From Bacteroidota bacterium (lineage in GTDB: Bacteria; Bacteroidota; Bacteroidia; NS11-12g; UBA9320): 64,000 bases of DNA. Positions 25,641 to 34,627 of this stretch are shown here, one piece after another (the first letter of the stretch is position 1; every line of letters begins with the position of its first letter). The position numbers and the translations under genes are program-made. The stretch spans positions 220,103-284,102 of the forward strand of contig NVWV01000006.1 of assembly GCA_002746305.1 (NCBI GenBank), read 5' to 3'. The notes under the pieces are model-generated. The model was not told where the DNA came from and searched no databases. It saw only the letters and a program-made list of their open reading frames with translations.

Positions 25641-27226
25641 TGAAAAAAACAGGTATCATATTATTTATATTGCTGAGCCAACTTACAATGCAGGCTCAGC
25701 AATATTCCTATAAATTTACCGATGGATGGACGGCATTACTTGCTTTAAGTGAAGATATATCCGTAGGTCTATCTGCAAATGAAAATTTTGAACATCGAAT
25801 TCTACTCCAAAATGAAAATTTATACCCTGAAGGTATTGAATTTTATCCCAGCTCCTCTAGCATGGGCTCTATTCAAAGTCCCTTTGGAATTCATAAAACT
25901 GTCTCCGGAATATTAATCTCAGGTATTTACAAGAATATAGATACTGGCTATACTTCTAGCATCTTTGAATTTGACGACAGCCTCAAATTCATACGAAAAA
26001 TTGACTACCAAGATGAGGACATTAACTTTAGCATATCCACACTTAGAAACGGAAATAATTACTATCAATTTGGGCAACAAAGGAATAATATCAATGCAGA
26101 ACAATTTGATGGATACTTTGCTAAGTTTGATTCCTCAGGTAATCAGATTCTTAGTAAAACCTATAGTTGCGGAGGCAAGACAATCGCTGGAGGATGTGCT
26201 GTTGATGCTCGTCAAATGCTTCAAGGAGAAAACAACACTTTCTATCTCTGTGCAATAGGTCGAGGTCACTTTATTCCCTACACCAGTATCAAAGATGGTC
26301 TTATCATCAAGGTAGACAGCACAGGTAAAGAATTGTGGAGATTAAACATCAAGAACGATAGCACCAGTTGCCACAACCTGTTAATTGCTCCTTTAGCAAA
26401 TGGTAATTACCTCGCCACTTGGCAAGACTATTATTACAAACCCTATAAATCTCCGTCTAACAATCAATATCCTGAACCCAATGATGAGTCTACAATATGG
26501 TTTTCTGAATTTTCTCCTGATGGAGTCCTTATAAAAACGTGGAACCTAAAGAAGATATTAGACTATAAATTTGAAGAAGGTTTTTCTCATTGGGCCTTTC
26601 ATAATCATCTTATTCAAACAAAAGACAGTGGAATTTTAATTGTTGGCAATACACGTCAAAATATTTTTAGTTATGTTGAAATTGGATATAGTCTAAAACT
26701 AGATAAACATAGTAACTATCAGTGGTACAGACAATATAGGCCTAGTGTTAAAAAACCACATGACTTCGGCCAAGAAAAACTTTTTATCAATGGGGTGACG
26801 GAACTCAGTGATGGCAGCTTTGCCCTTGCTGGTGAGTATCGCAGTAGCCCCAGTGACAGTTTTCCTACCGGTACACAAAAAGGAATTGTACTTTTTGTAG
26901 ATGAGTTTGGATGCTTTGAACCGGGATGCCAATTGACGGATAACATCAATGAACTACGAGCTAAGAAAAACACGTTTAAGGTGTATCCCAATCCAACCAA
27001 TGGTATTATCTCAATAGAGACCAGAGGTGAAACTAAAAAAACAAGCCTTAGAGCATTGGAACTTTTTGACATGCAAGGAAGAATGTTGCATTCTGAGAAC
27101 TATACTGTTCCTCCAAACAATCTTTCCCTCAATCTCAAAACTTTTGAGCTAACTGCTCAAGTCTATTACCTTAAACTATTAAGAGATGATGGTTTGTTTG
27201 AAGTACATCGTGTTGTACTGCAATAA
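25640..27226 (+). CDS. T9SS cargo with beta-propeller-like body
   Basis: The 528-residue product starts at a GTG that overlaps the TAG of the preceding cargo gene (TAGTG), so the two are translationally coupled. It has a signal peptide (KKTGIILFILLSQLTMQAQ). The body repeats short strands with phrases such as GNYLATWQDY, DSGILIVGNTRQN and DGSFALAGEYR, typical of secreted propellers. A sorting domain begins at VYPNPTNG (about 446). It probably works with the 1730-residue protein at the cell surface. No enzyme motif is seen. Confidence 0.83.
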   Translation: MKKTGIILFILLSQLTMQAQQYSYKFTDGWTALLALSEDISVGLSANENFEHRILLQNENLYPEGIEFYPSSSSMGSIQSPFGIHKTVSGILISGIYKNIDTGYTSSIFEFDDSLKFIRKIDYQDEDINFSISTLRNGNNYYQFGQQRNNINAEQFDGYFAKFDSSGNQILSKTYSCGGKTIAGGCAVDARQMLQGENNTFYLCAIGRGHFIPYTSIKDGLIIKVDSTGKELWRLNIKNDSTSCHNLLIAPLANGNYLATWQDYYYKPYKSPSNNQYPEPNDESTIWFSEFSPDGVLIKTWNLKKILDYKFEEGFSHWAFHNHLIQTKDSGILIVGNTRQNIFSYVEIGYSLKLDKHSNYQWYRQYRPSVKKPHDFGQEKLFINGVTELSDGSFALAGEYRSSPSDSFPTGTQKGIVLFVDEFGCFEPGCQLTDNINELRAKKNTFKVYPNPTNGIISIETRGETKKTSLRALELFDMQGRMLHSENYTVPPNNLSLNLKTFELTAQVYYLKLLRDDGLFEVHRVVLQ

Positions 27227-27228
27227 AT

Positions 27229-27444
27229 CTACTTATCGAACTTACCGTCTTTCTTATTTTGTATAAACTGCTTTCGTCTCAACATAAAGTAGCGTGCAAA
27301 AGCGAATACTGCCACTCCACAAAACAGGTAGCCAGAAGTCGGGTCAGTTGTCTCTTTTGACGTAAAACTAGAGTACGCCTCAAACAATGACACAGCTCCT
27401 ATTAGCATCCAAATAATTTGTAATATTCGTGGTAATCTCTTCAT
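27229..27444 (-). CDS. Small two-helix membrane protein
   Basis: From the ATG at 27442-27444 the product has 71 residues with two hydrophobic segments (LQIIWMLIGAVSLFEAY and GYLFCGVAVFAFARYFML) and a basic tail. A longer reading would overlap the lptC 3' end by 41 bp and add non-hydrophobic sequence, so the short form is chosen. It is the last gene of the birA-lptC run, 19 bp after lptC. Its function is unknown. Confidence 0.65.
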   Translation of the reverse strand: MKRLPRILQIIWMLIGAVSLFEAYSSFTSKETTDPTSGYLFCGVAVFAFARYFMLRRKQFIQNKKDGKFDK

Positions 27445-27463
27445 GGTTGATTTTAGTATCGCC

Positions 27464-28063
27464 TTAACGTATTGGCTCTGTTTCCTCTGAACCAATCTCT
27501 TCATTTAAGTATACTACACCCGTCACTTTTTTAAAGGTATAGTTCATAAAGCTCTCATCGCTCTCAAAACCTTCTGCCTTGATTATTTTCTCATTCCGAA
27601 TCCGAACACGAACTGGTTTATCCGAGGTTACTCGTCTATTCTTTTTATCCCATATGAGCTCATCTGTCTTAATCTCTTCATCATTCTTATTGATGACTCT
27701 TACACTATCCCGAATCTCTATTCGATCATCCTTTTCGTAATGCATTGCATATTTAGCTGTAAGAGAACTTTGAATTTCACCATCACTGTCAAAAAAATCA
27801 GCTTTGACACCATTTGGCATTTCCAATCTGGGATTATCCTTATCTGGAAATCTTTTCATCAAAGGAGCTGAAATTTTAGCTCGCAGCAATCCCGAATCTG
27901 TATACGTTATAACAACGTCTCTAGCCACTTCCACTGTAGCACTATCACGTTGGTCGTTAAGATTACTTTGTTCTTCAATGGAAGCCTCGTCATTTCCACA
28001 AGACATGAAAAAAGCGGCAATAACAAGTATTGCCGCCTTCATAAATATGTTGTTAATCTTCAT
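27464..28063 (-). CDS. lptC: LPS export periplasmic protein LptC
   Basis: The 199-residue lipoprotein has lipobox FFMSCG and a beta-jellyroll with the LptC/OstA-like pattern (DSGLLRAKISAPLMKRF, LTAKYAMHYEKDD, WDKKNRRVTSDKPVRVR). It passes lipopolysaccharide from the LptBFG transporter toward LptA. A Cys anchor instead of the E. coli transmembrane helix is common in Bacteroidota. Its position after the TPR gene (22 bp) in the coaX-OMP-TPR-lptC order agrees with other members of the phylum. Confidence 0.9.
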   Translation of the reverse strand: MKINNIFMKAAILVIAAFFMSCGNDEASIEEQSNLNDQRDSATVEVARDVVITYTDSGLLRAKISAPLMKRFPDKDNPRLEMPNGVKADFFDSDGEIQSSLTAKYAMHYEKDDRIEIRDSVRVINKNDEEIKTDELIWDKKNRRVTSDKPVRVRIRNEKIIKAEGFESDESFMNYTFKKVTGVVYLNEEIGSEETEPIR

Positions 28064-28085
28064 TGAGATGAACCCAATTTAAGGA

Positions 28086-29468
28086 TTAGCTTCCGAATCG
28101 AACTGTAGTGCTTTCGCCTATCCAACATCCTACTCTATAGCTATCACCAACGTTTATTCCTTTAAAGAAAGAATCTTCTTTATTGGGAAACGAACCAGAT
28201 ACTTGTCCTATTTTAGAGTTTGCCTTTTCAGCAACAGTTGGATCTACATTTCTAGCTTTAATGTACTTATCCACTGCAACTAAATAAACCCCTGCAGCTC
28301 CAAGGTCTCCACCACAACTTCTTGCACTGGCTCTGTATGCATCACCTATCAGGATGTATGCCTCTCCACTGTTTGCATTGATGGCAATTGCTTTACGAGC
28401 ATAATCTCTCACTCTTGAATACTTCTTATTGTTCTTAGCCGTTTTAGCTAGCTTAATGTAAATCTTATACTTATCATCATCACTAGTTGCCAAATCAGCA
28501 GCCTTGTTATAATATATTGTAGCTTTTACATCATCACCTTGCTTACCAAATGCTTTGGCCAAAGAAAGGGCAGCATCACTGTTTGGTTCTAATTCAAACA
28601 ACGCTTCAGAACACTCTAGATAAAATGGCTTTTTCTCACATCGACCTCTATCGAGTAACTTCACTGTTGATCTTAACCAAGTTGGATTGGTCTTATTATC
28701 CGCAAAATGAGGTTGTTTCAACTCCGTGAGTTTATCACAATCCAAATAAGGCTTCATCAAACCAATAATTACATCCTGAGTTTTCTGCCACTTAACTCCT
28801 TTTATAGAGTCTTTTGCACTAAGCCCTGTTGCAGTATACTTTGCGATATTGACATCTATAATTGGACTCACTTCCTCCAATATCATAAACAAACTATCCA
28901 AAGTAAGTTTTTTCTTTTGGTAGTGTTTTACTCCCGCATAGATATAATCCTTAGGTACTTTATATCTCGTTTTAGCTCCTTCCAGACTAATAGACTCGTG
29001 AAACATCACTAATCCCTTTTCTCTATTCTGGGGTGTCATCTTCACTATGTCATTTGCCCATTTACCTTTTACATATCCTTCTTGACCAAAAAGCTCTATT
29101 CTTTTTTGGTAAGTCATAAATAAGGTATCCGATATAGTTTTCACTCTAGCGAAGTAAGCATCCTTACCTTCAGCTTTCTTAATAGCCTTTAGTTTTTCCT
29201 TAATTACGGTTGGTCCATTGTAAGTAATTCTCTTTTGGATACATGGAGCATTTTCAAACAGGTATAACCAGTAAGGGTATGCCTCTGCATACTTCTTTTC
29301 TTGATAATATTGATTGAACAGAGAAAGTTGCTTTGCAGTCTCTACACTGTCTATCCCCCACTTATTTTCACACTCTGGAGCTTTTACAGGCTCTACAGCT
29401 GCTTTTTCTTGTGCTATCGCCGCAGTACCTAGAAATACTACAATTGCTATTAATATATACTTCTTCAT
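28086..29468 (-). CDS. Periplasmic TPR protein of the lptC operon
   Basis: Starting at the ATG at 29466-29468, the product has 460 residues with signal peptide MKKYILIAIVVFLGTAAIAQ. An upstream ATG would bury this peptide and overlap the previous gene. TPR units are clearest in the second half (SDAALSLAKAFGKQGDDVKA, SGEAYILIGDAYRASARSC). It lies between an outer-membrane barrel gene and lptC, so a role in envelope assembly is likely but unproven. Confidence 0.82.
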   Translation of the reverse strand: MKKYILIAIVVFLGTAAIAQEKAAVEPVKAPECENKWGIDSVETAKQLSLFNQYYQEKKYAEAYPYWLYLFENAPCIQKRITYNGPTVIKEKLKAIKKAEGKDAYFARVKTISDTLFMTYQKRIELFGQEGYVKGKWANDIVKMTPQNREKGLVMFHESISLEGAKTRYKVPKDYIYAGVKHYQKKKLTLDSLFMILEEVSPIIDVNIAKYTATGLSAKDSIKGVKWQKTQDVIIGLMKPYLDCDKLTELKQPHFADNKTNPTWLRSTVKLLDRGRCEKKPFYLECSEALFELEPNSDAALSLAKAFGKQGDDVKATIYYNKAADLATSDDDKYKIYIKLAKTAKNNKKYSRVRDYARKAIAINANSGEAYILIGDAYRASARSCGGDLGAAGVYLVAVDKYIKARNVDPTVAEKANSKIGQVSGSFPNKEDSFFKGINVGDSYRVGCWIGESTTVRFGS

Positions 29469-29479
29469 TTGTATCGCTT

Positions 29480-30817
29480 TTAATGATATTTTCTTTTGGT
29501 AAACCATTTATCGTTTAAATTTAATCCTAATCCTATGTTAATATAATCTTCTTGTATCAATCCGTTATTCGTAGTCCCACGTTTCACATATTCAGCAGTT
29601 ATATTAATCATACTTACTACCGCTACCTTTTCCCCTTCTATCCTCACAGATTTTACAATCGGTAAACCTAGTCCAAAACTAATGCCAAGTTCTTTCAACG
29701 GTTCAGTACCAAAGTTATAATACAAGTTTTCATACCTAATTCCAGCACTGTATCTTACCTTCTTTAGCCAATCTCCTTTTTCATCATATTTGGGTGAAGG
29801 AATGATACTAAACCCTGCAGAATATCGAGTATTATCAAAAAACTTGGTATTGGTTCTCTTATCTGTAATTGTAGACCATAAATTCTGTTCTAGCTCAAGA
29901 GATACTGACCATTGCTTGCCATTACTAATGGTATAACCTATTACAATACCTGCAGGCTTACCCACGGTATCTCTCAAATTATCATTGAACAACAAGGTAT
30001 CTATAGGCACCAAAATACCTTTATCATACTGAGGCCCTATAAAGGTTTCAGCATATCTATATCCGGTGCCTCTAAGACTAGCATTGGTATGAAATGCAGC
30101 TCCAATAGTATGCTTTATTATACCTGAAGTATTTTTCTTAGAATGTACAGTATCCAGTACAGAATACTGAACACCTAGGTCAAAATCAAAGCCCTTGTAA
30201 TTGTAATATGTCTCATCACTAAAACTAAAATAATTGCTTGAATTGGGATATACTTTAGCTTCCAGTGCTTGAATACTTCCAAAATTATAATTTGCAGAAG
30301 CTCCAATATTGAAGTTTTTAAATGCTTCAATGCCATATCCTAAAAAGACTCTATTTATCCCTCCATTTCCTCTGAATAAATTATAGTAGGATGGAGTATC
30401 TGTATTTACTCTATTGTTAATTTCGTACCCTACATCACTATACTGATTGGTCCCAAAACTAACCGCCATTTTTCGCTTGGTCTCAAACGGGAAGGCCATT
30501 GCAAAGTGACTAAAATTACCTGATCGTGTGTTTGCCTCCAGTGTACTTGTAGAAAGCTTACCCAAACTCATTTTCGCCCCTACATCATAAACTGTGAATC
30601 GTAAGCTAGCTAAACTAGCAGGATTGGAAGGTGAAAAAGTATTTTCGTTTTGTTGACTTATAGAGGTTCCCCCTGTAGCAGTATGTTGTGTAAATCCTCC
30701 ATATTTCAACTCACCTAGTCCAGACAAACTGTAAGGAGAACTTGTACTTGATTGAGCTGAAGCAATTACAGAGACTAACATCATTGCGATAGTCCAAAAT
30801 TGTTTATTTCTTAGCAT
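29480..30817 (-). CDS. Outer-membrane beta-barrel protein of the coaX-lptC cluster
   Basis: The 445-residue product has a signal peptide (MLRNKQFWTIAMMLVSVIASAQ) and the motif SSPYSLSGLGELKYGG seen at the start of many Bacteroidota barrels. Alternating aromatic strands run to its end. Its start overlaps the coaX 3' end by 14 bp. It likely sits in the outer membrane. The ligand is unknown. Confidence 0.82.
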   Translation of the reverse strand: MLRNKQFWTIAMMLVSVIASAQSSTSSPYSLSGLGELKYGGFTQHTATGGTSISQQNENTFSPSNPASLASLRFTVYDVGAKMSLGKLSTSTLEANTRSGNFSHFAMAFPFETKRKMAVSFGTNQYSDVGYEINNRVNTDTPSYYNLFRGNGGINRVFLGYGIEAFKNFNIGASANYNFGSIQALEAKVYPNSSNYFSFSDETYYNYKGFDFDLGVQYSVLDTVHSKKNTSGIIKHTIGAAFHTNASLRGTGYRYAETFIGPQYDKGILVPIDTLLFNDNLRDTVGKPAGIVIGYTISNGKQWSVSLELEQNLWSTITDKRTNTKFFDNTRYSAGFSIIPSPKYDEKGDWLKKVRYSAGIRYENLYYNFGTEPLKELGISFGLGLPIVKSVRIEGEKVAVVSMINITAEYVKRGTTNNGLIQEDYINIGLGLNLNDKWFTKRKYH

Positions 30818-31514
30818 TGTATTGTATGATGTTATTTAGTCCTTCTACCACTAATTTTGGGCGTGCGAATATCTCATTTTTAACCTCTTTATCAAAATGC
30901 AACTTCATACTACTGCAATCAACGATTTTAAAGTCACTAAATCGCTGATTCATTTGATGAATGTACCCATTTATTTCATGAATGACAGACTGACAAACTC
31001 CCACCTGCATTGATTCTTCAGTAGTCTTACCTGGAAATTTTATCTCGTAATTATAGTCTACCAATGGAAGTCCCGAAGTGTATGCATTCATAGCTTTAAG
31101 CCTCATATCCACCCCAGGAGAGATAAGACCACCATGAAAAGCACCGTTATACACTAAGTCAATCGTAAGACAAGTACCTAAATCAATAACGAGCCACGCT
31201 ACTTTGTCATCCAAATTATAAGCTCCAACAGCAGTTGCTATTCTATCTCTTCCAAGAGTACTTGGGGTTTTATAGTCTATCGAAATGGGCAAGTTGGTCT
31301 CATGACTTAAAAAATGACTCGATTCCAATAATAACTCTAGGTCAGGATTGCTCCCTGTTTTCGAAACCAAAATTTCTATCTCCTTTTCCTTCTGGAGCCT
31401 CAGTAAGTCTGATACCGCGAAGGGCTTTATATATTCCACTTCGATGCCATTCTGATAAACAGCAGCTTTGGTAGAGGTATTTCCGATATCAATGCACAGA
31501 TTTATTTTATCCAT
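30804..31514 (-). CDS. coaX: Type III pantothenate kinase
   Basis: The 236-residue enzyme phosphorylates pantothenate, the first step of coenzyme A synthesis. Seen motifs are the ASKHA phosphate-1 loop LCIDIGNTSTKAAVY (6-20), the pantothenate-site GRDRIATAVGAYNL, and VIDLGTCLTIDLV with the second Asp. The length is usual for CoaX, which is insensitive to CoA feedback. It overlaps birA by 13 bp. Confidence 0.95.
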   Translation of the reverse strand: MDKINLCIDIGNTSTKAAVYQNGIEVEYIKPFAVSDLLRLQKEKEIEILVSKTGSNPDLELLLESSHFLSHETNLPISIDYKTPSTLGRDRIATAVGAYNLDDKVAWLVIDLGTCLTIDLVYNGAFHGGLISPGVDMRLKAMNAYTSGLPLVDYNYEIKFPGKTTEESMQVGVCQSVIHEINGYIHQMNQRFSDFKIVDCSSMKLHFDKEVKNEIFARPKLVVEGLNNIIQYNAKK

Positions 31515-32218
31515 TTTACTTTATGATGCTCTAACTCATAACTTATTCCTCCTTTTTGAACAGAAATATTGCCATTTATCATTATTCTTTCAATTGTATA
31601 TTCTTTCATACGCCCAGCGACATCAAAGGTTACAGATTCCCCCTGTTTGTACAACAAATTATTAACCCTCATGAGTAAGCTATCTGTTTCTTGATATATA
31701 AAATGGTAAAATGAATCATATAGTTTATGCAAGACTTCTACTATATCTATATCCTTAGCCAACTCCATGCAAACAGAAGTAGCAATAAAGTTTTTAAATA
31801 AAAGTTGATTCACATTTAAACCAATCCCAACCACCGTAAATTTTACACGTTGTGAGGCAATGACATTCTCAGTAAGGATTCCTGCTATCTTTTTACCTGA
31901 AACAAAAATATCATTTGGCCACTTGACTTCGATATTTTTAACCCCCAGCGAATCTAACGTCTCTACAACTGCCAAGGCAGCGGCATTATTTAATCTTGGT
32001 AGTTCTTTTAAATCGCTGAGACTAGTAATCAAAAAACTCGCAAGCACATTGCTAAAAGGTTCACTCTCCCACGTCTTTTCACGTTGCCCTTTGCCATTTA
32101 TTTGCTTAGACGCAGACACGCAATATGGGGCTTCCAAATTTTGCGATTTCACCAACTCCTTTAGAAAGGTATTGGTTGAATCTACTTCATTTATGAACGC
32201 TATATTATAGTGACTCAA
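31502..32218 (-). CDS. birA: Biotin-[acetyl-CoA-carboxylase] ligase
   Basis: The 238-residue enzyme activates biotin with ATP and attaches it to the biotin carrier protein. It is a class I ligase without the N-terminal repressor helix-turn-helix. The biotinyl-AMP loop reads NGKGQREKTW (usual GRGRxxR) and the active-site stretch is VKWPNDIFVSGKKIAGILTE. It heads the minus-strand operon to lptC, with a TAACTTTG box about 65 bp upstream that faces the rsfS promoter. Confidence 0.93.
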   Translation of the reverse strand: MSHYNIAFINEVDSTNTFLKELVKSQNLEAPYCVSASKQINGKGQREKTWESEPFSNVLASFLITSLSDLKELPRLNNAAALAVVETLDSLGVKNIEVKWPNDIFVSGKKIAGILTENVIASQRVKFTVVGIGLNVNQLLFKNFIATSVCMELAKDIDIVEVLHKLYDSFYHFIYQETDSLLMRVNNLLYKQGESVTFDVAGRMKEYTIERIMINGNISVQKGGISYELEHHKVKWIK

Positions 32219-32272
32219 AAGGTACTCTTTAGTAACTAATTAACAGGTAGTGTTGTATTGCTCCTATTGAAC

Positions 32273-32291
32273 TAATTTCGCAGCAAAGTTA
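32273..32291. promoter_or_regulatory. Face-to-face promoter pair for birA operon and rsfS
   Basis: The plus strand has TAATTTCG (32273-32280, one mismatch to TAnnTTTG) pointing to rsfS. The minus strand has TAACTTTG (32284-32291, full match) pointing to birA. The two boxes form an imperfect inverted repeat with a 3-bp gap, so each predicted start site lies inside the other promoter. Confidence 0.45.
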
Positions 32292-32300
32292 CCGCAATAA

Positions 32301-32672
32301 ATGGCAAAAAAGAGCACTATAGCTGACGCTTTAGCAGAAGTAATCGTTAAAGGAATGCAGGATAAGAAAGCAAAAGACGTTGTAAAGATTGACCTGTCAA
32401 ATATAAATGAAGCTGCAGCTGATATATTTGTAATATGTCACGGAGATAGTGATCGTCAAGTTAAAGCAATAGCAGACAGTGTAGAAGAAGAAACACGAAA
32501 AGCACTAAGTGAAAAACCAAATAGTCGTGAAGGACAAAGCGAAAACAGATGGGTACTTTTAGACTATGTCAATGTAGTAGTGCACGTTTTTCAAAAAGAT
32601 GTACGAAGTTTCTACGAGATAGAAGATCTATGGCATGATGGCAAGTTTACCAACTACGAGGACGTAGCATAA
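32301..32672 (+). CDS. rsfS: Ribosome silencing factor RsfS
   Basis: The 123-residue protein has the Iojap/RsfS fold with IVKGMQDKKAKDVVKIDLSN, ICHGDSDRQVKAIADSVEEE, WVLLDYVNVVVHVFQKDVR and the closing FYEIEDLWHD. It binds L14 on the 50S subunit and blocks subunit joining under starvation. Unlike many Bacteroidota, ftsH does not follow it here; a convergent metallophosphoesterase gene does. Confidence 0.95.
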   Translation: MAKKSTIADALAEVIVKGMQDKKAKDVVKIDLSNINEAAADIFVICHGDSDRQVKAIADSVEEETRKALSEKPNSREGQSENRWVLLDYVNVVVHVFQKDVRSFYEIEDLWHDGKFTNYEDVA

Positions 32673-32682
32673 ACAACATCAA

Positions 32683-33489
32683 TTAAATATCAATCTCTAC
32701 CATTTCAGCTCTAGCACCTAATCTTATAGGAAGCATACTTGTTCCAATTCCTTTTGAAATATACATTTTAGGCTCATAGTCAGTATACCACCCTTTTAAA
32801 TAACGTCCACTTCCTTGTGGCTTGAATGGCACAAAACCTAAAAACGTAATTTGTCCACCATGGGTATGGCCAGAAAGAACCAAATCTATATGCACTTTAC
32901 CTTTCTGAGTTCTCATTTTATCCCGATGTTCAGGACAATGAGACAAAACAATAGTTGTATCACCAGGTTCTAAACCTTTAGTTGCTTTGTGAAAATCCGC
33001 ATTGCCTCCTACAAAATCATCAATTCCAATAACGGAAACCTTCCTATCTCTTATTGTAATTGTTCTATTCTCATTAATAAGTAACTCACAATTATTATCA
33101 TCATAAACTTTTGCAAGTTTTTCTAAATCCACGTCACCCCAATATTCCCAATTTCCAGTTATAGCAAATTTTCGAATCGACCGGTCTATTAATTTCAGGA
33201 AACTATTGAGTCCCTCAATTTTATCCGTTCTATCTACACTATCTCCAGTTATGAATATTAAATCAGGCTTCAATAGATTTATTTTCTTAGCAATTGACTT
33301 GTGAAAGAGTCTTAACTCATCAAAATGCAAGTCCGAGATTTGAATAATTTTAAGCTTATTACCATTCTTTGATACATCATAATAATTCCAGTCAATGACA
33401 TATTTTTCAAACCATAAAGAATCAAAAAGAACCAGCCCAATGGACGCTAAGATTCCTTTCTTAATAAATTTACCCCTAGAAATCTTCAA
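32683..33489 (-). CDS. Membrane-anchored metallophosphoesterase (YkuE/YaeI type)
   Basis: The 268-residue protein has an N-terminal hydrophobic anchor (KKGILASIGLVLFDSLWF). The calcineurin-like metal motifs are complete: DLHF (ISDLHFDE), ITGDSVD, AITGNWEYWGD (GNHE replaced by GNWE), LSHCPE and SGHTHGG. The family hydrolyses phosphoesters, including lipid headgroups such as UDP-diacylglucosamine in some members. It is third in a run after two thioredoxin-fold genes, 11 bp downstream. Confidence 0.88.
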   Translation of the reverse strand: MKISRGKFIKKGILASIGLVLFDSLWFEKYVIDWNYYDVSKNGNKLKIIQISDLHFDELRLFHKSIAKKINLLKPDLIFITGDSVDRTDKIEGLNSFLKLIDRSIRKFAITGNWEYWGDVDLEKLAKVYDDNNCELLINENRTITIRDRKVSVIGIDDFVGGNADFHKATKGLEPGDTTIVLSHCPEHRDKMRTQKGKVHIDLVLSGHTHGGQITFLGFVPFKPQGSGRYLKGWYTDYEPKMYISKGIGTSMLPIRLGARAEMVEIDI

Positions 33490-33500
33490 CTAAGTAAAAT

Positions 33501-34091
33501 CTACTTAGCCACTTTAATACCGCAGCCAATTGCTTTTGTAGAAGCCGGATTCGGTTTTGCTCCCGTTTGTAAAGCTCCGATGGCATCTGCCAAGTAAGTC
33601 TTAGTAACTTTATCTGCTTTGGTTGAATTGTCAATGGCTCCAATGTATTGCACCACTTTCTCACTATCTAATAAGAACACATGTGGTGTCTTTGTAGCCC
33701 CAAACTTAGGAAATATTTTTTGTCCATCATCAAACAAGTAAGGGAAATTAAAACCCTTTTCTTCCGCTCTTACTTTCATATTAGCAAAGTTATCTGAAGG
33801 ATACGAAATGGGATCATTTGGATTGATAGCTATAACCGGATAATCCTTGCCATATTTAGTTTGTAAAGCGATAATTCTATCTTCATAAGCTACTGAATAC
33901 GGGCAATGATTACACGTAAAAATCACAATGTACCCCTTTACATCATCATAATCATTTAGACTATGCATTTTATCGTCTACTCCCATTAGAGAGAAATCAT
34001 CTACAGTATCACCTATTTGATATCCTGACGTGTTGGATGTTGCTGAAGCAAGTGCTGCAATACACACCAATCCTAAAAGTATTTTTTTCAT
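33501..34091 (-). CDS. Exported thioredoxin-fold protein (CNHCP, peroxiredoxin-like)
   Basis: The 196-residue protein has a signal peptide (MKKILLGLVCIAALASATS) and a thioredoxin fold with CNHCP in FTCNHCPYSVAYEDRI, followed by the cis-Pro loop KTPHVFLL. An additional Cys near the C-terminus (AIGCGIK) may act in resolving. It is likely a periplasmic thiol oxidoreductase of the AhpC/TSA-like family. It lies 1 bp after the TlpA-like gene. Confidence 0.85.
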   Translation of the reverse strand: MKKILLGLVCIAALASATSNTSGYQIGDTVDDFSLMGVDDKMHSLNDYDDVKGYIVIFTCNHCPYSVAYEDRIIALQTKYGKDYPVIAINPNDPISYPSDNFANMKVRAEEKGFNFPYLFDDGQKIFPKFGATKTPHVFLLDSEKVVQYIGAIDNSTKADKVTKTYLADAIGALQTGAKPNPASTKAIGCGIKVAK

Positions 34092-34092
34092 A

Positions 34093-34572
34093 TTATTTTA
34101 TATTTAAAATTTCTTGGTTTAACTCTTCAAAAGTATCATACGACTTTTCGAAGAAGTGCTTTTTATTGTTCTTAATAATCAGTGTGGCAGGAATTGCTCC
34201 TGACCAACTGGAATCTACTTTATCTATCCATTCACTGGCTCTACTGTCTGTCAGGACCACTACTTCACTTTGAATATTCTTTTTCTTAACTAAAGGAATC
34301 ACTGAACTCTCAACCTTACTCTCAAAATCCAAACTCACCAAGATAACCTTCACTGGCTTGTTTCTATTCTTTAACTGAAACTCATCGAAATAGGGTAATT
34401 CCTTAACGCACGGAGCACACCACGTAGCCCAAAAATTGACTACATAAGTAGTATCAGAACTCAGGTTCTCAAGGTATTCATTTTCAAAAATTTCAAACTC
34501 TGTAAATACGCGAATAGGCTTCTCTTGCTCAAAAACAAAACCCATTAATGCAAAACATAAAATCCACTTCAT
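34093..34572 (-). CDS. TlpA-like thiol-disulfide reductase
   Basis: The 159-residue protein has an N-terminal signal or anchor (MKWILCFALMGFVFEQ) and the reductase motif WATWCAPCVKELPYF. The cis-Pro region is GAIPATLIIK. Periplasmic reductases of this kind keep apocytochrome or other Cys residues reduced. This may serve the ccm system encoded in the window, which has no CcmG of its own (inference). It is first of a three-gene run with the peroxiredoxin-like and metallophosphoesterase genes. Confidence 0.88.
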   Translation of the reverse strand: MKWILCFALMGFVFEQEKPIRVFTEFEIFENEYLENLSSDTTYVVNFWATWCAPCVKELPYFDEFQLKNRNKPVKVILVSLDFESKVESSVIPLVKKKNIQSEVVVLTDSRASEWIDKVDSSWSGAIPATLIIKNNKKHFFEKSYDTFEELNQEILNIK

Positions 34573-34627
34573 TCAATTAATAATGTAACTAATATATCGA
34601 GTTGCTTCCTAATACTTACAAAAAAAA

